From Symbiodinium natans (Eukaryota > Sar > Dinophyceae > Suessiales > Symbiodiniaceae), in NCBI GenBank assembly GCA_905221605.1, contig CAJNDS010002402.1, forward strand, positions 310,001 through 374,000: 64,000 nucleotides of DNA. The letters are read 5' to 3'. Of the stretch, positions 34,735-45,991 are shown in pieces. The translations under genes and the position numbers were made by a program. Position 1 is the first letter of the stretch; each line of letters starts with the position of its first letter. The notes below the pieces were generated by a model. That model ran no database searches, had not been told where the DNA came from, and saw only the letters and a list, made by a program, of their open reading frames with translations.

Positions 34735-36640
34735 TTGCTGGTCTTGCTCGTTGGTCCGTTTCCTCTTCTTGCCTTGGAAGGACCTGGAACGACTCCTCGC
34801 TTGCCTGCGTGAGGCTAGTCTGGCTACAGCAATGTTGTGTGCCAAAGAATAACTAGACGCTTTTTGACATATCTGCCAATGCCTACGTTCAGGCCCGAAG
34901 CCTCTATTCCAAGGCGGAAATAGCAAGTGTGCGGAACCAGACAGGAGCAGCAAAAGTCGAGATGGCCTGAAGCCGGCGACCCCTGAGACATTCTGAGACC
35001 TTGCGAGGACCTGTTCATGTGGACCAGCTTCACGATGCGGAGTTCTTTACTAATTTCAGGAGAGGGCCTCTACATTCCATGTCCTTACCGAGCGCAGTAT
35101 GCTTATGTGACTCAAGGAGAGCTGGGCGAAGAAAGCTGGAGCTTCAAAGCAAGCACCAGCTTCTGCTGGCAAATTATCGTCAGGCACTGCATGAGGCTCT
35201 GCATGCCAGACTCAGACTGTGACGTGCGCTGCACCTGGGTAGGCTGAGCATGATCGGAACGATGCCCGCAAAGAGCCGCACTCTGTTTATTGCTGTGTGC
35301 GACTAGGAGATGTGGGGAAAGACTCTTGCGTCTAGTTGGGGGTTAGCAAATTTATGTGTTTTTGAGATGCAAGCTTTATGGGTCTTTCCCTTTCGGTACT
35401 CAACCCCGAAGGCCGTCGCGTGCTTTGTTCATGTAAGTATGCAAGTCTGTTGAGCTTGTCCAGGGGCGTCTGCTTAGTGTGTCATCTTGCCGGCTGCCCT
35501 TGCCAGTACTGCAGTCGAACAGCTTTGCAAGTCATGAGGCCCTGGAGGATGAGCGCAACAAGCTGGCCAAGCTTCAGGCCCAAAAGCTGAAAAAAAACAG
35601 AAAAGCCCAAGGTAACGTGTAGCTCCCCAAATAGCAAGAGAGAGAGGGCGAGAGGGCGAGAGCGAGAGAGCCAGAGAGCCAGAGAGCCAGAGAGCGAGGC
35701 AGAGGCAGAGAAAGAGAAAGAGAAAGAGAAAGAGAAAAAGACAGGGAGTGAGGGAGCGTCGCAAAGAGAGAGCAGTAACGCCCCTGGCTAGTTGCAAGTG
35801 TGGGTTATGATCTGTTGGTAGTTGAATGCCGAAACCCCAAAAAATGAGGGGCCCGGTCTGCCTGTACAGTGTTGCGCTGAGATGCTGGACGGGGGGGGGG
35901 GGCAGGTCATGCACGGGGGGTCCAGGCCTTCAAGCCCCACCTGAAGAAATGCAGAAGGAAGAAAAAAAATGTGCCCGTAGTCATAACATCGCCTGAGTCT
36001 GCAGAGGCTGAGCGCCTTCGGCTTTGCGAAGAGCGCAGTCGGGCTTCCCAGGAGGCTCCGTTCCTGCATCTCACCGCATCTCACGCAAAGACACTGAAAG
36101 ATGCTCGGATCGGGTGAAGTGCTCTTGTGCTCTTGGGGAGCACTCTTGACGTGCGAGGCTTCCAAGCTGGCGAAAGGCCTCGGCTTGAGCCCCTTGGTGC
36201 TGAAGGCGCTTCTGTAGCGTTGTTAGTAGGGTCCATGGCCGCTAGGGCCCATTACCCACTACATAGGGCTCCAGCCCATGCCAGCAAACAAACCAGCCTG
36301 TATGCAGCTCTCGGTGAGGAGCTTTGTGAGCAAGAGCTTGCCGAACACAAGTACAAGGCCCGAGATGGCAAGATGTGCTTCCCTTTGTGCTTCCCTGCCC
36401 TTCCCTCATCTCCCCTCATCAACCCGTCCTGCAGGAAGTACAAGACGCGAGAATGGACCCGCTGCCGGAAGCCGACAAGAGGCGATTTATGCAAGCATGA
36501 GTGGGATGTCCATCTGAGATCAGGTCGGTGCAAAGCTTTGCAGGCACGGTTCAGGGGTATCTCATGGAAGCTGTGTCAGACTATGCCAGAGTCCAGGAAC
36601 GTGCACCAAGCATTTGCAGAGGCCCGCCCAAAGTCGGCGT
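34735..36640 (+). CDS. Further coiled-coil-like exons
   Basis: Helical, charged frames occur at ~34770-34850 (DLERLLACLREASLATAM), ~35110-35222 (ELQSKHQLLLANYRQALHEA), ~35530-35612 (ALEDERNKLAKLQAQKLKK) and ~36000-36050 (AEAERLRLCEERSR), with weaker ones at 36310-36600. They look like parts of the same kind of long coiled-coil protein seen at 28.9-31.3 kb. No conserved catalytic motif is visible. Splice joins and frame continuity were not established, so whether they form one gene is inference. Confidence 0.35.
35636..35745. repeat. Purine-rich GAGAG repeat tract
   Basis: Variants of GAGAGGGC, GAGAGCCA, GAGGCA and GAGAAA in tandem, all purine-rich on the + strand. It lies directly after the coiled-coil exon at 35.5-35.6 kb, inside its presumed intron. 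Confidence 0.9.
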
Positions 36641-38158
36641 GACTGCGGCCGCGTGGACTTCTTTTGCAGGTGGAAGTTAAAAAGGTATCGCCTCCTCGGA
36701 CAGTCTGGAGATGGCAACAGTTTCGAGGCTTCATCGTGACCGAGCAGCGCTTGTCGCCTAAATCGGCATATGCTGACATGAGCTATCCATGTATGTGTGT
36801 GTGTGTGTGGAATCCGAGGCAATACATCTATGTACTGTCTATGCGCGTATGTACATGTATATACGCATACTATGTACAAACATACATGCGAACCACTCCC
36901 CCTCCAACGAACCCCACGTGTCGCATTTTTTGAAGTCCCAAACAGCGTCCGCCTGCTATTATTGTTGCTCTTGGTATTATTGTTTCTACTGTTAATTACT
37001 TCCAGTATTTCTGTTGTTATTGCCATGTGTAATTACTGCTTTTTGTATTACTGCCATATTTATGTGACTGCATTCCGTACTGTTATTACCATTCTTATTA
37101 CAATAAGTACTATTGTTACCATGACTTAGTTAGTATTGCTATACGCTTCTTTTAACATTCTTTTTTTACTTTTGCCATGTCTTGCCAGCAGTTGGGCCTA
37201 AGGATCGTGGCTGCTTGTTCGATCCCGTAGGGCTCGGGATTTCAAAGCCTAGCCTAGCACCCGGCAGTGAAGGATAGCGATTTCGGACATCCATTTCCCT
37301 GATAGGCCGGCCTTGTGGTAGGACTTGCGGAGCCCTGTCTCAGAAGAACCATGGCTGCCTGTCCCATCGGGTAAGGTTTGCTATCTCAGAGCTTAGGATC
37401 ATGAAGGCTTTCTATTGAGACATTCACTTTCCAGGCGGCGAAGCCATCATTGTGGTATGTGTCTCAGTGTGTATCTGGTGTGCTTTCAAGCGCCGAAACG
37501 AATTCAACAAATATGAGACAAGCTATCACAACTTCTTATTGTTAAGAAGAGTTTGTATAGAGTTGTTAAATGGTCAGCATGAAAAACGATGCAGAATAGA
37601 CTCTAAAGGTCCCAGCCACTTACAGTCATCTCTGAGTTTTTCTGTTATCTGTTATCATACGCAACTGTTGTTTCTAATTCACAGAGTTGTTATCATTCTT
37701 ATTCTTTTTGTTATTGCTATCAATGCTGTCACTGCTATGGATCCTATTGGTCACTAGTCTTCTTGTCAGTTGACAAATAGAGTTTGGACCGGCGACCTGG
37801 GCCACACTTTATAAAAAGGGTGTGGCCAGAAGGATGGGGAGCAGGGGGGATGGTTGTTTCCCTAGCAACAAGAAACGAGGACGAAGGGGTCTAAGCCGCA
37901 CCGTTTAAGACAGGAAAAGGACGAGCCACACCTTTTTCCAAACACGCATCCGCTGGTTTTTGGTGCACCTGCATGTGTGTCTATCACCCCATCTGTCTGT
38001 CTGTCTGTATACATGTACGTGTATATAAAGTATACAGGCATACATATGTAGTTATCACACTGGCATTCCTGGCACCCACGTCCGACCCTGCTGCTTCGGC
38101 CAGACTTGGCACAAGCTGCGGTACTGGTGTGTGTGCGCGCAGTGCCCTCTGATCAAAG
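36641..38158. other. Intergenic region, T-rich, upstream of the POT transporter gene
   Basis: Contains (GT)n and (TATG)n tracts at 36790-36885 and two low-complexity T-rich stretches (about 36950-37165 and 37620-37740) made of TATT/GTTATT words. A strong hairpin lies at 37800-37827. No protein-like frame is seen. The T-rich stretches could include the promoter, but I cannot point to one site. Confidence 0.5.
37800..37827. repeat. Hairpin GGCCACAC ... GTGTGGCC
   Basis: Eight-base perfect inverted repeat, extendable by G-T wobble pairs to eleven, around an AT-rich loop containing TTATAAAAAG. It lies about 330 bases before the transporter start. The loop resembles a TATA box, but dinoflagellates are not known to use one, so no promoter is called. 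Confidence 0.5.
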
Positions 38159-40118
38159 ATGGCGTATGACGATACTTTATCCGATGCGTCGACCGACTCA
38201 GACATTGCAGATGCCAAGATCAAGAAGCTCCCCATTGCGATGATTCTCCTGGTGGAGCTGTGTGAGAGGCTGACATACTACACCCTGGCGGGGACGCAGA
38301 AGACCTACATGCAGAATCAGCTAGACAAGCTGCCATCGACAGCAGCAGCACTGAACTCAGTGTTCAGCATGCTGTGCTATTTCTGGTGTATTCCAGGTGG
38401 CCTGGTCGCAGACTCAATAGGCCGCTACAAGACCATCATTGGTGCCGGTACGGTCTATGCCATTGGCACATGCTGCGTTGCTGTCGCGGTGATCCACGCC
38501 TTCCAGGAGAAACTGGGGTGGATGTTTACTGGTGGATGCCTCGTGCTGATCGCAGCTGGCACCGGTGGCATCAAGCCGAACATTGCAAACTTCGGTGCTG
38601 ATCAGATCGGAGATGACACTGAGGGCCAGCGGGAATGTCAGAAGACCTATTTTTCCTTGTTCTACCTGTCCATCAATGTCGGGGTTCTCTTCGCCTTCGG
38701 GTTCTTCACAAACATCACTACTGCAGGGCTTCCTGGAGTGGTGTCTGAGGCCGAGGGCTACTCTTTTTCCTATGGCGCCGGAGCCGTGTTCATGATAGCG
38801 GCGGTCCTGATTTTCATTTCCGGCTCTAGAGCCTACAAGAAGCTGCCTGGAAACGGGCTTGGGCCTGCGAAGCGCCTGGTCGCCTATCAGTGCCATTCCC
38901 TTCGAAAGGGAGGCTGGCGGGCTGTGATGTCTGCCATCGGCTGGCTGTGTTTGCCCTTCTTCTACCTCGTCACTCTGGCGGCCGTGCTGGTGCCCCCGCC
39001 GGCAGGTTCTCACGAGCAGGTCTTTGTGGATCCTTGCTCTGGCCAGCCGGGTGTGCCGGCTGCCCGCAGGCTCAATGGTGGGTCGGCCTCCAGCAACGAC
39101 GCTCTCAACAACACCGCGCTCGGGCTCGGCGCCATGGCCTGTGTCTGCCTTGTGGCCCGGTTCTCAGATCACCAGTGACGTCACTGGTCATTCCTCTGAC
39201 AGACTGATGTGCATGCATACACTGCTTTCACTTGAGGTCGCAAACCTGAACACCAAGTGGGTCCAGTCGCTGAGCGATGAGGCCAAGTCTACATTCAACG
39301 GCTTTGGCGTAGAAGAGGCGCGTGAGACATTTGCGGCAGTTCCAATGATCGTGATTGTGAACATTGCCTTCAACTTGTGCTACAACTCCATGAACAATGC
39401 ATTTCCTTCCCAAGCCTGCCAAATGGACCTCAGAGTCGGCAGCATACAGTTAAACGGGGCTTTCTTCAACATCGCGGATGCATTTGCAATCTTGGTCTTT
39501 ACCCCGCTTTTCGAGTCATGTCTGTACCCGATGCTGGGGCGAATGAAGGGATCTCCTGTGCGACTGGGCCAAAAGATCATTGCAGGCTTGCTTGTAGCAT
39601 GCGGATCCAACCTAGCCGCAGCTGCATTGGAGATCAAGCGGCGGGATGCGCCGTACCTTTGCTCCGCAGAATTCTCGCAGTGCGCCCCTGGGTACTCAGA
39701 AGACGGCTTACAAGGAACGCGCATGAAGGACATCAGCGCCTATTGGATCTTCGTGCCATTCACCTTAGTGGGAATTGCCGAGATTCTGGTGAACCCTTGC
39801 ATGTACTGCTACTCTTATGAGGCAGCGCCTGTACAAGTTCGTTCCCTGCTTCAGGCCATCAATCTTTTTTTCGCGGGGTCAGTTTCCAATGCTTTCACTT
39901 CGGTTGTCACAAAGCTTACGTACCCGAACGACTTGGACACTGGCCACCTCGAAAACTACTACTATGTCAACGCTTTCCTGGCCGTGATCGGCATCTTCTT
40001 GTACTTCGCAGTCACACGCCTCGGCTCCAAGAAGGGGATACGAAAGGAGATTAAGAAAGAAGAGAGGGTGGTGGACTGCGGTGGAGGAGAATCGAGCGAT
40101 GAGGATAGCACCATCTGA
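38159..40118 (+). CDS. POT/PTR2-family proton-coupled oligopeptide (or nitrate) transporter
   Basis: Two exons, 38159-39154 and 39237-40118, separated by an 82-bp GC-AG intron. The join falls on a codon boundary and gives 625 residues, close to the family's usual size. Seen: a short acidic N-terminus, the ExxER proton-coupling motif in TM1 (Glu33, Glu36, Arg37), the PTR2 signature GGLVADSIGRYKTI (80-93), the GGIKPNIANFGADQ block, FYLSINVG (second PTR2 signature), about 12 hydrophobic segments in all, and a Lys-rich then acidic cytoplasmic C-terminus. Family members import di- and tripeptides with protons, and some plant relatives carry nitrate or hormones; which applies here cannot be told. 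Without removing the intron the first exon would stop at TGA 39176, in the middle of the fold, so the intron is required. Confidence 0.93.
39155..39236 (+). other. GC-AG intron of the POT transporter gene
   Basis: Begins GCCCGG after a Val codon and ends CTTGAG before GTC. Removal joins two halves of one transporter in the same frame. The intron itself contains in-frame stops. Confidence 0.9.
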
Positions 40119-41094
40119 GTGTCAAGACAGCCCGTCCCTCACCACACAGTGGCAGGTGGGCAAGCAACCTTGGCACCGTGTGTTCAATCGTTTTATCTGA
40201 GTTCATTGAGGCAAATGCAAACCAGTCATCAGATGTCAAAAGTATTCAAAAGTGTGCGGACCATTCTGCAACCTGCTTACGCCGTTAGGCACTTTCTTCT
40301 GTGCCCACAGTTGTGGTCAGTTTGTGCATCCTGAAGACGCTCGCATCACATCATGCTGACAGCTCGACCTGCTCGATGGTATATTATGTACCATGTGGGT
40401 CGGAGTTCGATGTTCAATGTAGTCAACGCATGTATTTTTTGAGCAGCATCACACTTCTAAGAAGTATCAGCTCAATGACAACATGGGCTTCTAGCTCCAT
40501 GTGGACAAAACAACATCACAACTTGCACTCCGTTTATGACAAACCTGTAATCCGAGAGAAAGCCTTGCTGTTTCTAGTCGCTGGCCTGGGAGTTTGTGGG
40601 AGTGGCTCGGATCTGAGATTCCAGACGGCCGTTGCCGAGAGTGTTTGAAGTCACGCTGTAAAGGTGGGCATGATGCAAGCCACCGGGGTCGCTCGGCTAT
40701 CATTGACTCACCGCCCTGTTCGTAGCTTCGTAGTTGGTAATGTGGTAGACTGCAGGTCTTGCCACCTTCAGCGGGCTTCCCGAACACTGGGCAGCCGGCG
40801 TTCAGAGTGATGAGGTTGGACTCCGAGAACGGATGCATTCCGACGGGTGGGCAGCATGATGCAGCGTGATGCACGCTGCAGCATCACTGCAGGCCCCGGA
40901 CAGTGGGCCACGACGCTCAGGAAGCGAGGCCGAGCTGTGCAATAGTGGCCAACTCACGCAGTGGCCCTGTGGAGTCTGTTGTTTGTTCTCTGTGCTGGCC
41001 AGGACGAACATGACGCAATTGCATGCTCAGCCGCTTGACTGACACGCACATGTAAGTGAGCATGCCAACTTTTTAATGCCAAACTCATCTAAGG
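40119..41094. other. 3' flank of the POT gene / spacer
   Basis: No protein-like frame. The 3' UTR of the transporter should lie in the first few hundred bases; no AATAAA signal is expected in dinoflagellates and none is called. I see no repeat. Confidence 0.5.
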
Positions 41095-42750
41095 ATGTCG
41101 CAAGCACAGCAAGAAGAGTTTCCTTTGCCACCTTTGCCGAACATGCCAGACGGGGCTGCTACGCCACCGAGGCCTGCAACATATCCCGTTCGGGATATGC
41201 GTCCCAGGAGCCCGCGTGTCTCCCGGCCAATGACACCAACCGGGACCCGTACTCCAACGGCACCTATTCCACCTGGCGTGCCACCAGGAATGCCAGGCCA
41301 GGCGCCCATGGGCCTTCCACCAGCAATGCCCCCCACAGACACCATGCCGGGAGCCCGGACACCACCGCGAACAGGCGCCCGCACACCCGTCAACGGCTTC
41401 GGCGAGGTTCACCGAAACAGCTGCGCCATACAGCCTGGTACGCCTTGCCGCGTGTTGACTCCACGTGGCGGCACCACACCAATCACAGGAGCCGGCCCAG
41501 GCACCGCTCCCCTCGCTCCTGGTCCTTGCGGACCATGTGGGCCTTGCGGACCTTGTGGACCTTGTGGGCCTGGAATGCCCGGATTTAGTGGGCCTTGCGG
41601 GCCTTGCCCTGGCACTGCCACGACCCCTGGCCGGTACGCAAGCAGCACCACGCCACGGGGTGGAACAACTCCACGAGGTAACCTTACTCCACGCGGGAAC
41701 CTTACTCCACGTGGAAGGCCGGGAAGCGCAACGCCCCGCGGCAGACCAGGTGGGGTCACCCCACCCATCTCAAACTTGCCCGGAGGCCGGTACCAGGAAT
41801 ATGGGCAAGCAGAGGATGATGGCATCATTGTGAATGGAAGTTGGGCGCAGCCGGGTCCAGGACCGCAGGAAGGCTTCTTCGTGCCGGAGCCTCCTGTACC
41901 TTTGGGGCCAACCGCACTCCCATGGTTGCCGTCGAGACGGCCAGCAAACCCAGACTTTAAGATGCTGGAGAAGGCCGACTTTCTGGCTAAGCTCAACGAA
42001 GTGTGCGATGCATTCCAGCCGGAAGAGGTGCCCATCATAGGCATCACAGGGTTGTCGCCGATGAGCGAGTCGGCACCATCACCGCAGAACACCTTCAAGC
42101 TTGCAGTGGCGCAGAGTTCCCTCAGCACGTTGCTTGAGGAGGCCATGTGGAGTGGACCCATCCGCCACATGGCCATTTGCGTCATGGCCCGAAGAGTTAT
42201 CATGCTAGCAGATTCCATACGCAGCAATCCAGAGACTCCTGGTGGCAAGGAGTTGATGGTGGCTCTCCTAACGGCGGTCAAGCAGATGTGCGCTGCCAAC
42301 ACAAATGATGTTGCTGTGAGCGATGGCGAGAGGTTCAGTGGGCGCGTTGTTCTGCTCCTTGGGTCTGCGAGCTGCATGCCTGAGCAGCTCCTCAAGAAAT
42401 GCGGAGAGCGGTATCGACAGATCGACCAGCACTGCAAGATCCTGGCTTTGTCGATGGGTGCAGAGCCTGCTGGATCCGCTCAGCTGGGCAAGGCAATGGC
42501 CATTGCGGTGAATGCCTGGGGTGATGCGGAGGAGAAGTATGGCCCACCCGGCACGGCAGGTGGAGCCGGACGACCGGAGTTGATGGTCCACCTCTTTGGA
42601 AGTGCAGGCTTCCATGCTTGGGCCAAGACACTGCGGATTTGGTATGAGCAATCCTTCTACCCAGACCAGCGGCGGCTGAACGGAAGAGTGCCGACTATGG
42701 ACAAAGTCCTCAAGGGTGTGGTTCTGGATTCAGCTCCAGGCAGGAACTAG
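41095..42750 (+). CDS. Unrecognised 551-residue protein with TPRG and CGP repeats
   Basis: Intronless gene, ATG 41095 to TAG 42748. The N-terminal half is disordered and repetitive: Pro/Met/Thr-rich to ~100, a CGP triplet repeat at ~144-158 with related CGPC further on, then several TPRG units at ~185-220. The TP dipeptides could be targets of proline-directed kinases and the RG pairs methylation sites (inference). From about residue 285 it is a folded-looking, all-helical domain with many Ala, Leu and Met and no known catalytic motif, ending near 551. Low-complexity plus helical domain would suit a scaffold or RNA-associated protein, but there is no family evidence. Coding is well supported by length and by codon structure through the helical half. 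Upstream is the POT gene, downstream gene-poor sequence. Confidence 0.75.
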   Translation: MSQAQQEEFPLPPLPNMPDGAATPPRPATYPVRDMRPRSPRVSRPMTPTGTRTPTAPIPPGVPPGMPGQAPMGLPPAMPPTDTMPGARTPPRTGARTPVNGFGEVHRNSCAIQPGTPCRVLTPRGGTTPITGAGPGTAPLAPGPCGPCGPCGPCGPCGPGMPGFSGPCGPCPGTATTPGRYASSTTPRGGTTPRGNLTPRGNLTPRGRPGSATPRGRPGGVTPPISNLPGGRYQEYGQAEDDGIIVNGSWAQPGPGPQEGFFVPEPPVPLGPTALPWLPSRRPANPDFKMLEKADFLAKLNEVCDAFQPEEVPIIGITGLSPMSESAPSPQNTFKLAVAQSSLSTLLEEAMWSGPIRHMAICVMARRVIMLADSIRSNPETPGGKELMVALLTAVKQMCAANTNDVAVSDGERFSGRVVLLLGSASCMPEQLLKKCGERYRQIDQHCKILALSMGAEPAGSAQLGKAMAIAVNAWGDAEEKYGPPGTAGGAGRPELMVHLFGSAGFHAWAKTLRIWYEQSFYPDQRRLNGRVPTMDKVLKGVVLDSAPGRN

Positions 42751-43500
42751 CATGCTTGCAACACTGCCAGCCAAGTTGAGAAATTCGGGTGCTCATTAAG
42801 CCCATGTAGAGTGCAGCTCGAGTTCAGTGCGAGGTGACTCTGGCAACAAAATGCTTGGAGCCTTTCCTCTTGTACAAGGAGACGCCGCATTGCTCTCTGC
42901 TCAGCCCTCAGGCGCAGAGGCCGCAACTTGAAGCCTAACGATGGTGAAGGGGAAGAGATGCAAGCACTGCAAAAACTCCAAACACTCAAGATAAGGCCAT
43001 GAATGGATATGGAGCAGACGGGACAGAGCTATCAGAGGCGGGAAGTCGCTTGATTGCTTTGTCTTTGGTGTTTTTCGTCCCAGCTGACTATTCTGGAGTC
43101 GGACTGTGCATGTACAAAAAAGTCGAACATACAAAGCTCTGGCACCTTTTTGTTCCACAAGCAGCATCACTACCAACAGGGGCCATTGGTAGCAACAAAA
43201 GGACACCCGTGAACTCAGCATAAAATGTGACAGAGACTGCATGAGAATCACTGGAATTTCAGCATTGGAGCAAAGAGGGGATCAACATCCCCACAGATCT
43301 GCATACTTGTGTGGCCATACTGTGGGTGCTGAGGCCTCACTGAAGCAGGCTGCGACACACTGGAAATTTCCAACACGCAGGGACAAGAACATAGGTTGTT
43401 GGTTGTTAGTGCCGGGCTGTCGGGGCTGTTGCAATTTGCCTGTCGCGACTATTGGACCGCTGCTCGGTGGTGTAGATTCTGCTGAGCTTCTGCATGTGAA
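42751..43500. other. No recognised gene
   Basis: Short frames on both strands, none with a motif. The sequence looks like a 3' flank and spacer. Confidence 0.4.
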
Positions 43501-44320
43501 GCATGGTGCAGAAGATTGGAGAAGCATGGTATTGCCAGCCCGAGCCAGGTCGCAAAGCTACAGGCCTCGTTGCCGACTCCTTCTCTGGATCACCCTGCGT
43601 GCCAGCTTTTGTTTCGGCGCAGGCCTCGCAATCTTCTATGAGGGAGCTGACGAAGAAGAACGGCCCGCTGTGGGAGTACTACGAAGAACTGATGCGTCAG
43701 GACTCACGGCCACCGAACGCTGGAAGCACTTCGGAAGCACATGCCTGGGCGCAGGAGCAAGGTCTCCAGATGATGGTTCATCAACATGAGCCGGGAGTTC
43801 CGCTTTGCTTCATCTATTCAAGCTCGGACAGGACCCTTGAATGCCGAATTTTCCTTTCCAGGGTTCTTTGATGAACATCCAATCTTGCCATATCTTGCCC
43901 TGCCAGGATAGCACCAGCGGCTCAGATCGAGCGCTACATCGATGAGTGCAGAATGCGGCTCGACCAGCTCGAAAGCCAGGAGCGCGCACCCGGTAAATCA
44001 GACCTGAGCACTTTGTACACGAGTGTGTATCTCACCAAAGATCCGGTTCTTGTGTCAGAACGTGCAGTTTCAATGGAGGCCCCTGATCCTCGGCAACTTT
44101 GCTTCGAGAATTCTGGCCACGTGGCCCATCGCACTGGGGCGACTGAAGCTTCCCGGATGCAGTTCATGGCGACACAAAGAAGCATGCTGCACCCCGCGGA
44201 ATGAAACCCATGAAACGAAACCAACCATGAGACGACATTCCGTTGTAGCAAGTGCAAGCACCACATCTCAAGGAAGAGTACTGGAAGATGGTCCATGACT
44301 TCTGGAGACAGGCCCTGTTT
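43501..44320 (+). CDS. Possible exons of an unidentified gene
   Basis: A frame at 43503-43790 reads protein-like (contains MRELTKKNGPLWEYYEEL). After a gap, 43920-44000 gives a helix (AAQIERYIDECRMRLDQLE) that continues open to 44204. At 44232-44258 another frame encodes Thr-Thr-Phe-Arg-Cys-Ser-Lys-Cys-Lys, the start of a zinc-ribbon-like CxxC. The TFIIS-type second CxxC and the RSADE signature were looked for and not found. No family is assigned and splice joins are not fixed. Confidence 0.3.
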
Positions 44321-45190
44321 TGCTGATGCCATTTGATGCCATGCATTTTTCTCGCAGCCGAAGTCTGCATTTGTGCAGGGGTCCTTAGCACATTATCGCA
44401 TGATGGTCTTTGGCCACATGGGTGTTGTTGAAAGAGGTGCTTGCATTGGGTTCTGCAATTGTCTGTACCACATGTGTCGCTAAGTTCAAGTTCTCAAGCA
44501 CTTTTCGTGCAGCAATGTGGTCAATTTTCAGAATACACATGTGATCTGCTTCAATACGCAGCGGATTTTTCTGAGTCTCACGCAGCTGCAGAGCGGGCTC
44601 AGTTCCGCGATTCTCAACGAATTAGAGCTGCACTACATGCGGCTCTCGTTCGGGCATTGTCCAAGACATGCCAAGCAGTTTCAATTCCGCGTCTTGCGCG
44701 TGAATTTCGTGAATTCCCCTGTCCCTTGCCATGACAGCAGGGGCGGGGAGGTGCCCCGACGGTCCCAGCGAGGCCTGAGCTTCCAATGGCGCAGTTAGGT
44801 TCGCTTGTCAGCAGTATTTCAGAGCTTTTCTCTTGTCTCGATTCGGCCTCGTGTTAAGCCCGTACTGAAGAGCAGGACGGGAGACTGGGGCTAATGAGCA
44901 GTAGGTCGATTGTCAGCAGTGCAGCCACATGCGCGGGCTTGCAGCTTGGTGGATGCATTCTCAGTTTCAGGATCTGCAGCTGGCGCGGGCTTCGAGTCAA
45001 ACACGTGCTGCTGAACATGTGTTGCATGGTTTTGGACGGGCAGACCAAGAAATACTGTCGAGCCCCGTGCAGATCTGGTAGCCATCGTGCTGCCCTGCAA
45101 GTTCTGGAGCGCAGGATGCGAGGGCTAATCGCAAGTCCCTGAATCCCTCAACCTTAAGACCCTTCAAGCCTAAACACTTGTGAATCCTCA

Positions 45191-45293
45191 ACCCAAAAAA
45201 CCCTAAAGCCCAAAACCCCGGACCCCCCCGAACCCCAAACCCTAGACTGCCCTAGACGCTAAACCCTAAACCCTCGTCCCCAGACCCCAACCC
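45191..45293 (-). repeat. Interstitial telomere-like repeats (CCCTAAA on + strand)
   Basis: Degenerate CCCTAAA/CCCTAGA/CCCCAAA words over about 100 bases. The clearest part is two adjacent AAACCCT units near 45259-45273. The orientation is opposite to the TTTAGGG block at 12.67 kb. More decayed CCTCAA/CCTTAA words extend left to about 45136. Confidence 0.65.
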
Positions 45294-45541
45294 TAGAGTC
45301 AGGCCAGACTTACTGGCTCTTAGTAGGGAATGGAATCCAGAACAGATACACCCCCTTTCTCGCAAGACGACAGCGTTTTTGCTTTTGGCACCTAGCACCG
45401 GCAGCTGTGGCAGGCGGCAGCTTGAACGGAGCTCCGGGATGCTAGGGCCAGCTGTTGTCGAGTTAACACAGGGATAGAGAAGGCCACGACTTACATGGAC
45501 GACTTGGGCCATGTGGGTTTGCAAGCAGCCAGTACGCCTTG

Positions 45542-45991
45542 TTAATTACCAGGTGCACGACGGCTCGCGCGCTTTAATTGCCTTCGATGAATGCTGCAGC
45601 CCATTTCAGCCTCGAGCAACACCGTCTGCCATTCGGCAGCCTTCATTTGGAGCAACTTGATTGCGCTGGATGCTTCGAGAAGTAGCAGTGAGTGAGCTGA
45701 GCTCGAGGCAATGACGTCTGCCACCGTCGCCAAGCTTTCCTTCGTCTCCACAAGCTCCACCATGCTGCTGACCGGCAACTTTTGAATTGTAATGGTGCGA
45801 CATTGAATATACAGTGCACAATTCACAAGCCTCCCCTGACCCGGGTATCCGTCCTCCCATAATGGGTGTCCTGTGTGAGTTGCTGACAAGGCTTGGCTTT
45901 CTTCCACGCTCAGCAATTGCTTGGGGTGTGGCTCGGGCGGCACTGGGAAAGGTAGTATGGAGGCGTCTGCTCGGTGACCAGCCTGTCGCAA
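45542..45991 (-). CDS. Possible minus-strand exon, unidentified
   Basis: A 149-codon minus-strand frame whose C-terminal half (from about 45790 downwards) is helical and hydrophobic in a protein-like way (contains SSMVELVETKESLATVADV). It would be one of very few minus-strand coding segments in the window. No motif is recognised, and the N-terminal half is Pro/His-rich and less convincing. It may equally be a chance frame. Confidence 0.22.
   Translation of the reverse strand: MRQAGHRADASILPFPVPPEPHPKQLLSVEESQALSATHTGHPLWEDGYPGQGRLVNCALYIQCRTITIQKLPVSSMVELVETKESLATVADVIASSSAHSLLLLEASSAIKLLQMKAAEWQTVLLEAEMGCSIHRRQLKRASRRAPGN

Noticed and set aside
37195..37240. tRNA-like B-box (TTGTTCGATCCC)
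   Set aside because: No matching A-box, acceptor stem or anticodon arm could be folded around it.
41409..42437. 342-codon minus-strand frame opposite the 551-residue protein
   Set aside because: Follows from third-position GC bias of the + strand gene; no motif and repeats mirror the + strand.
44226..44320. TFIIS-type zinc ribbon
   Set aside because: Only the first CxxC (FRCSKCK) is present; the second CxxC and the RSADE signature were not found nearby.
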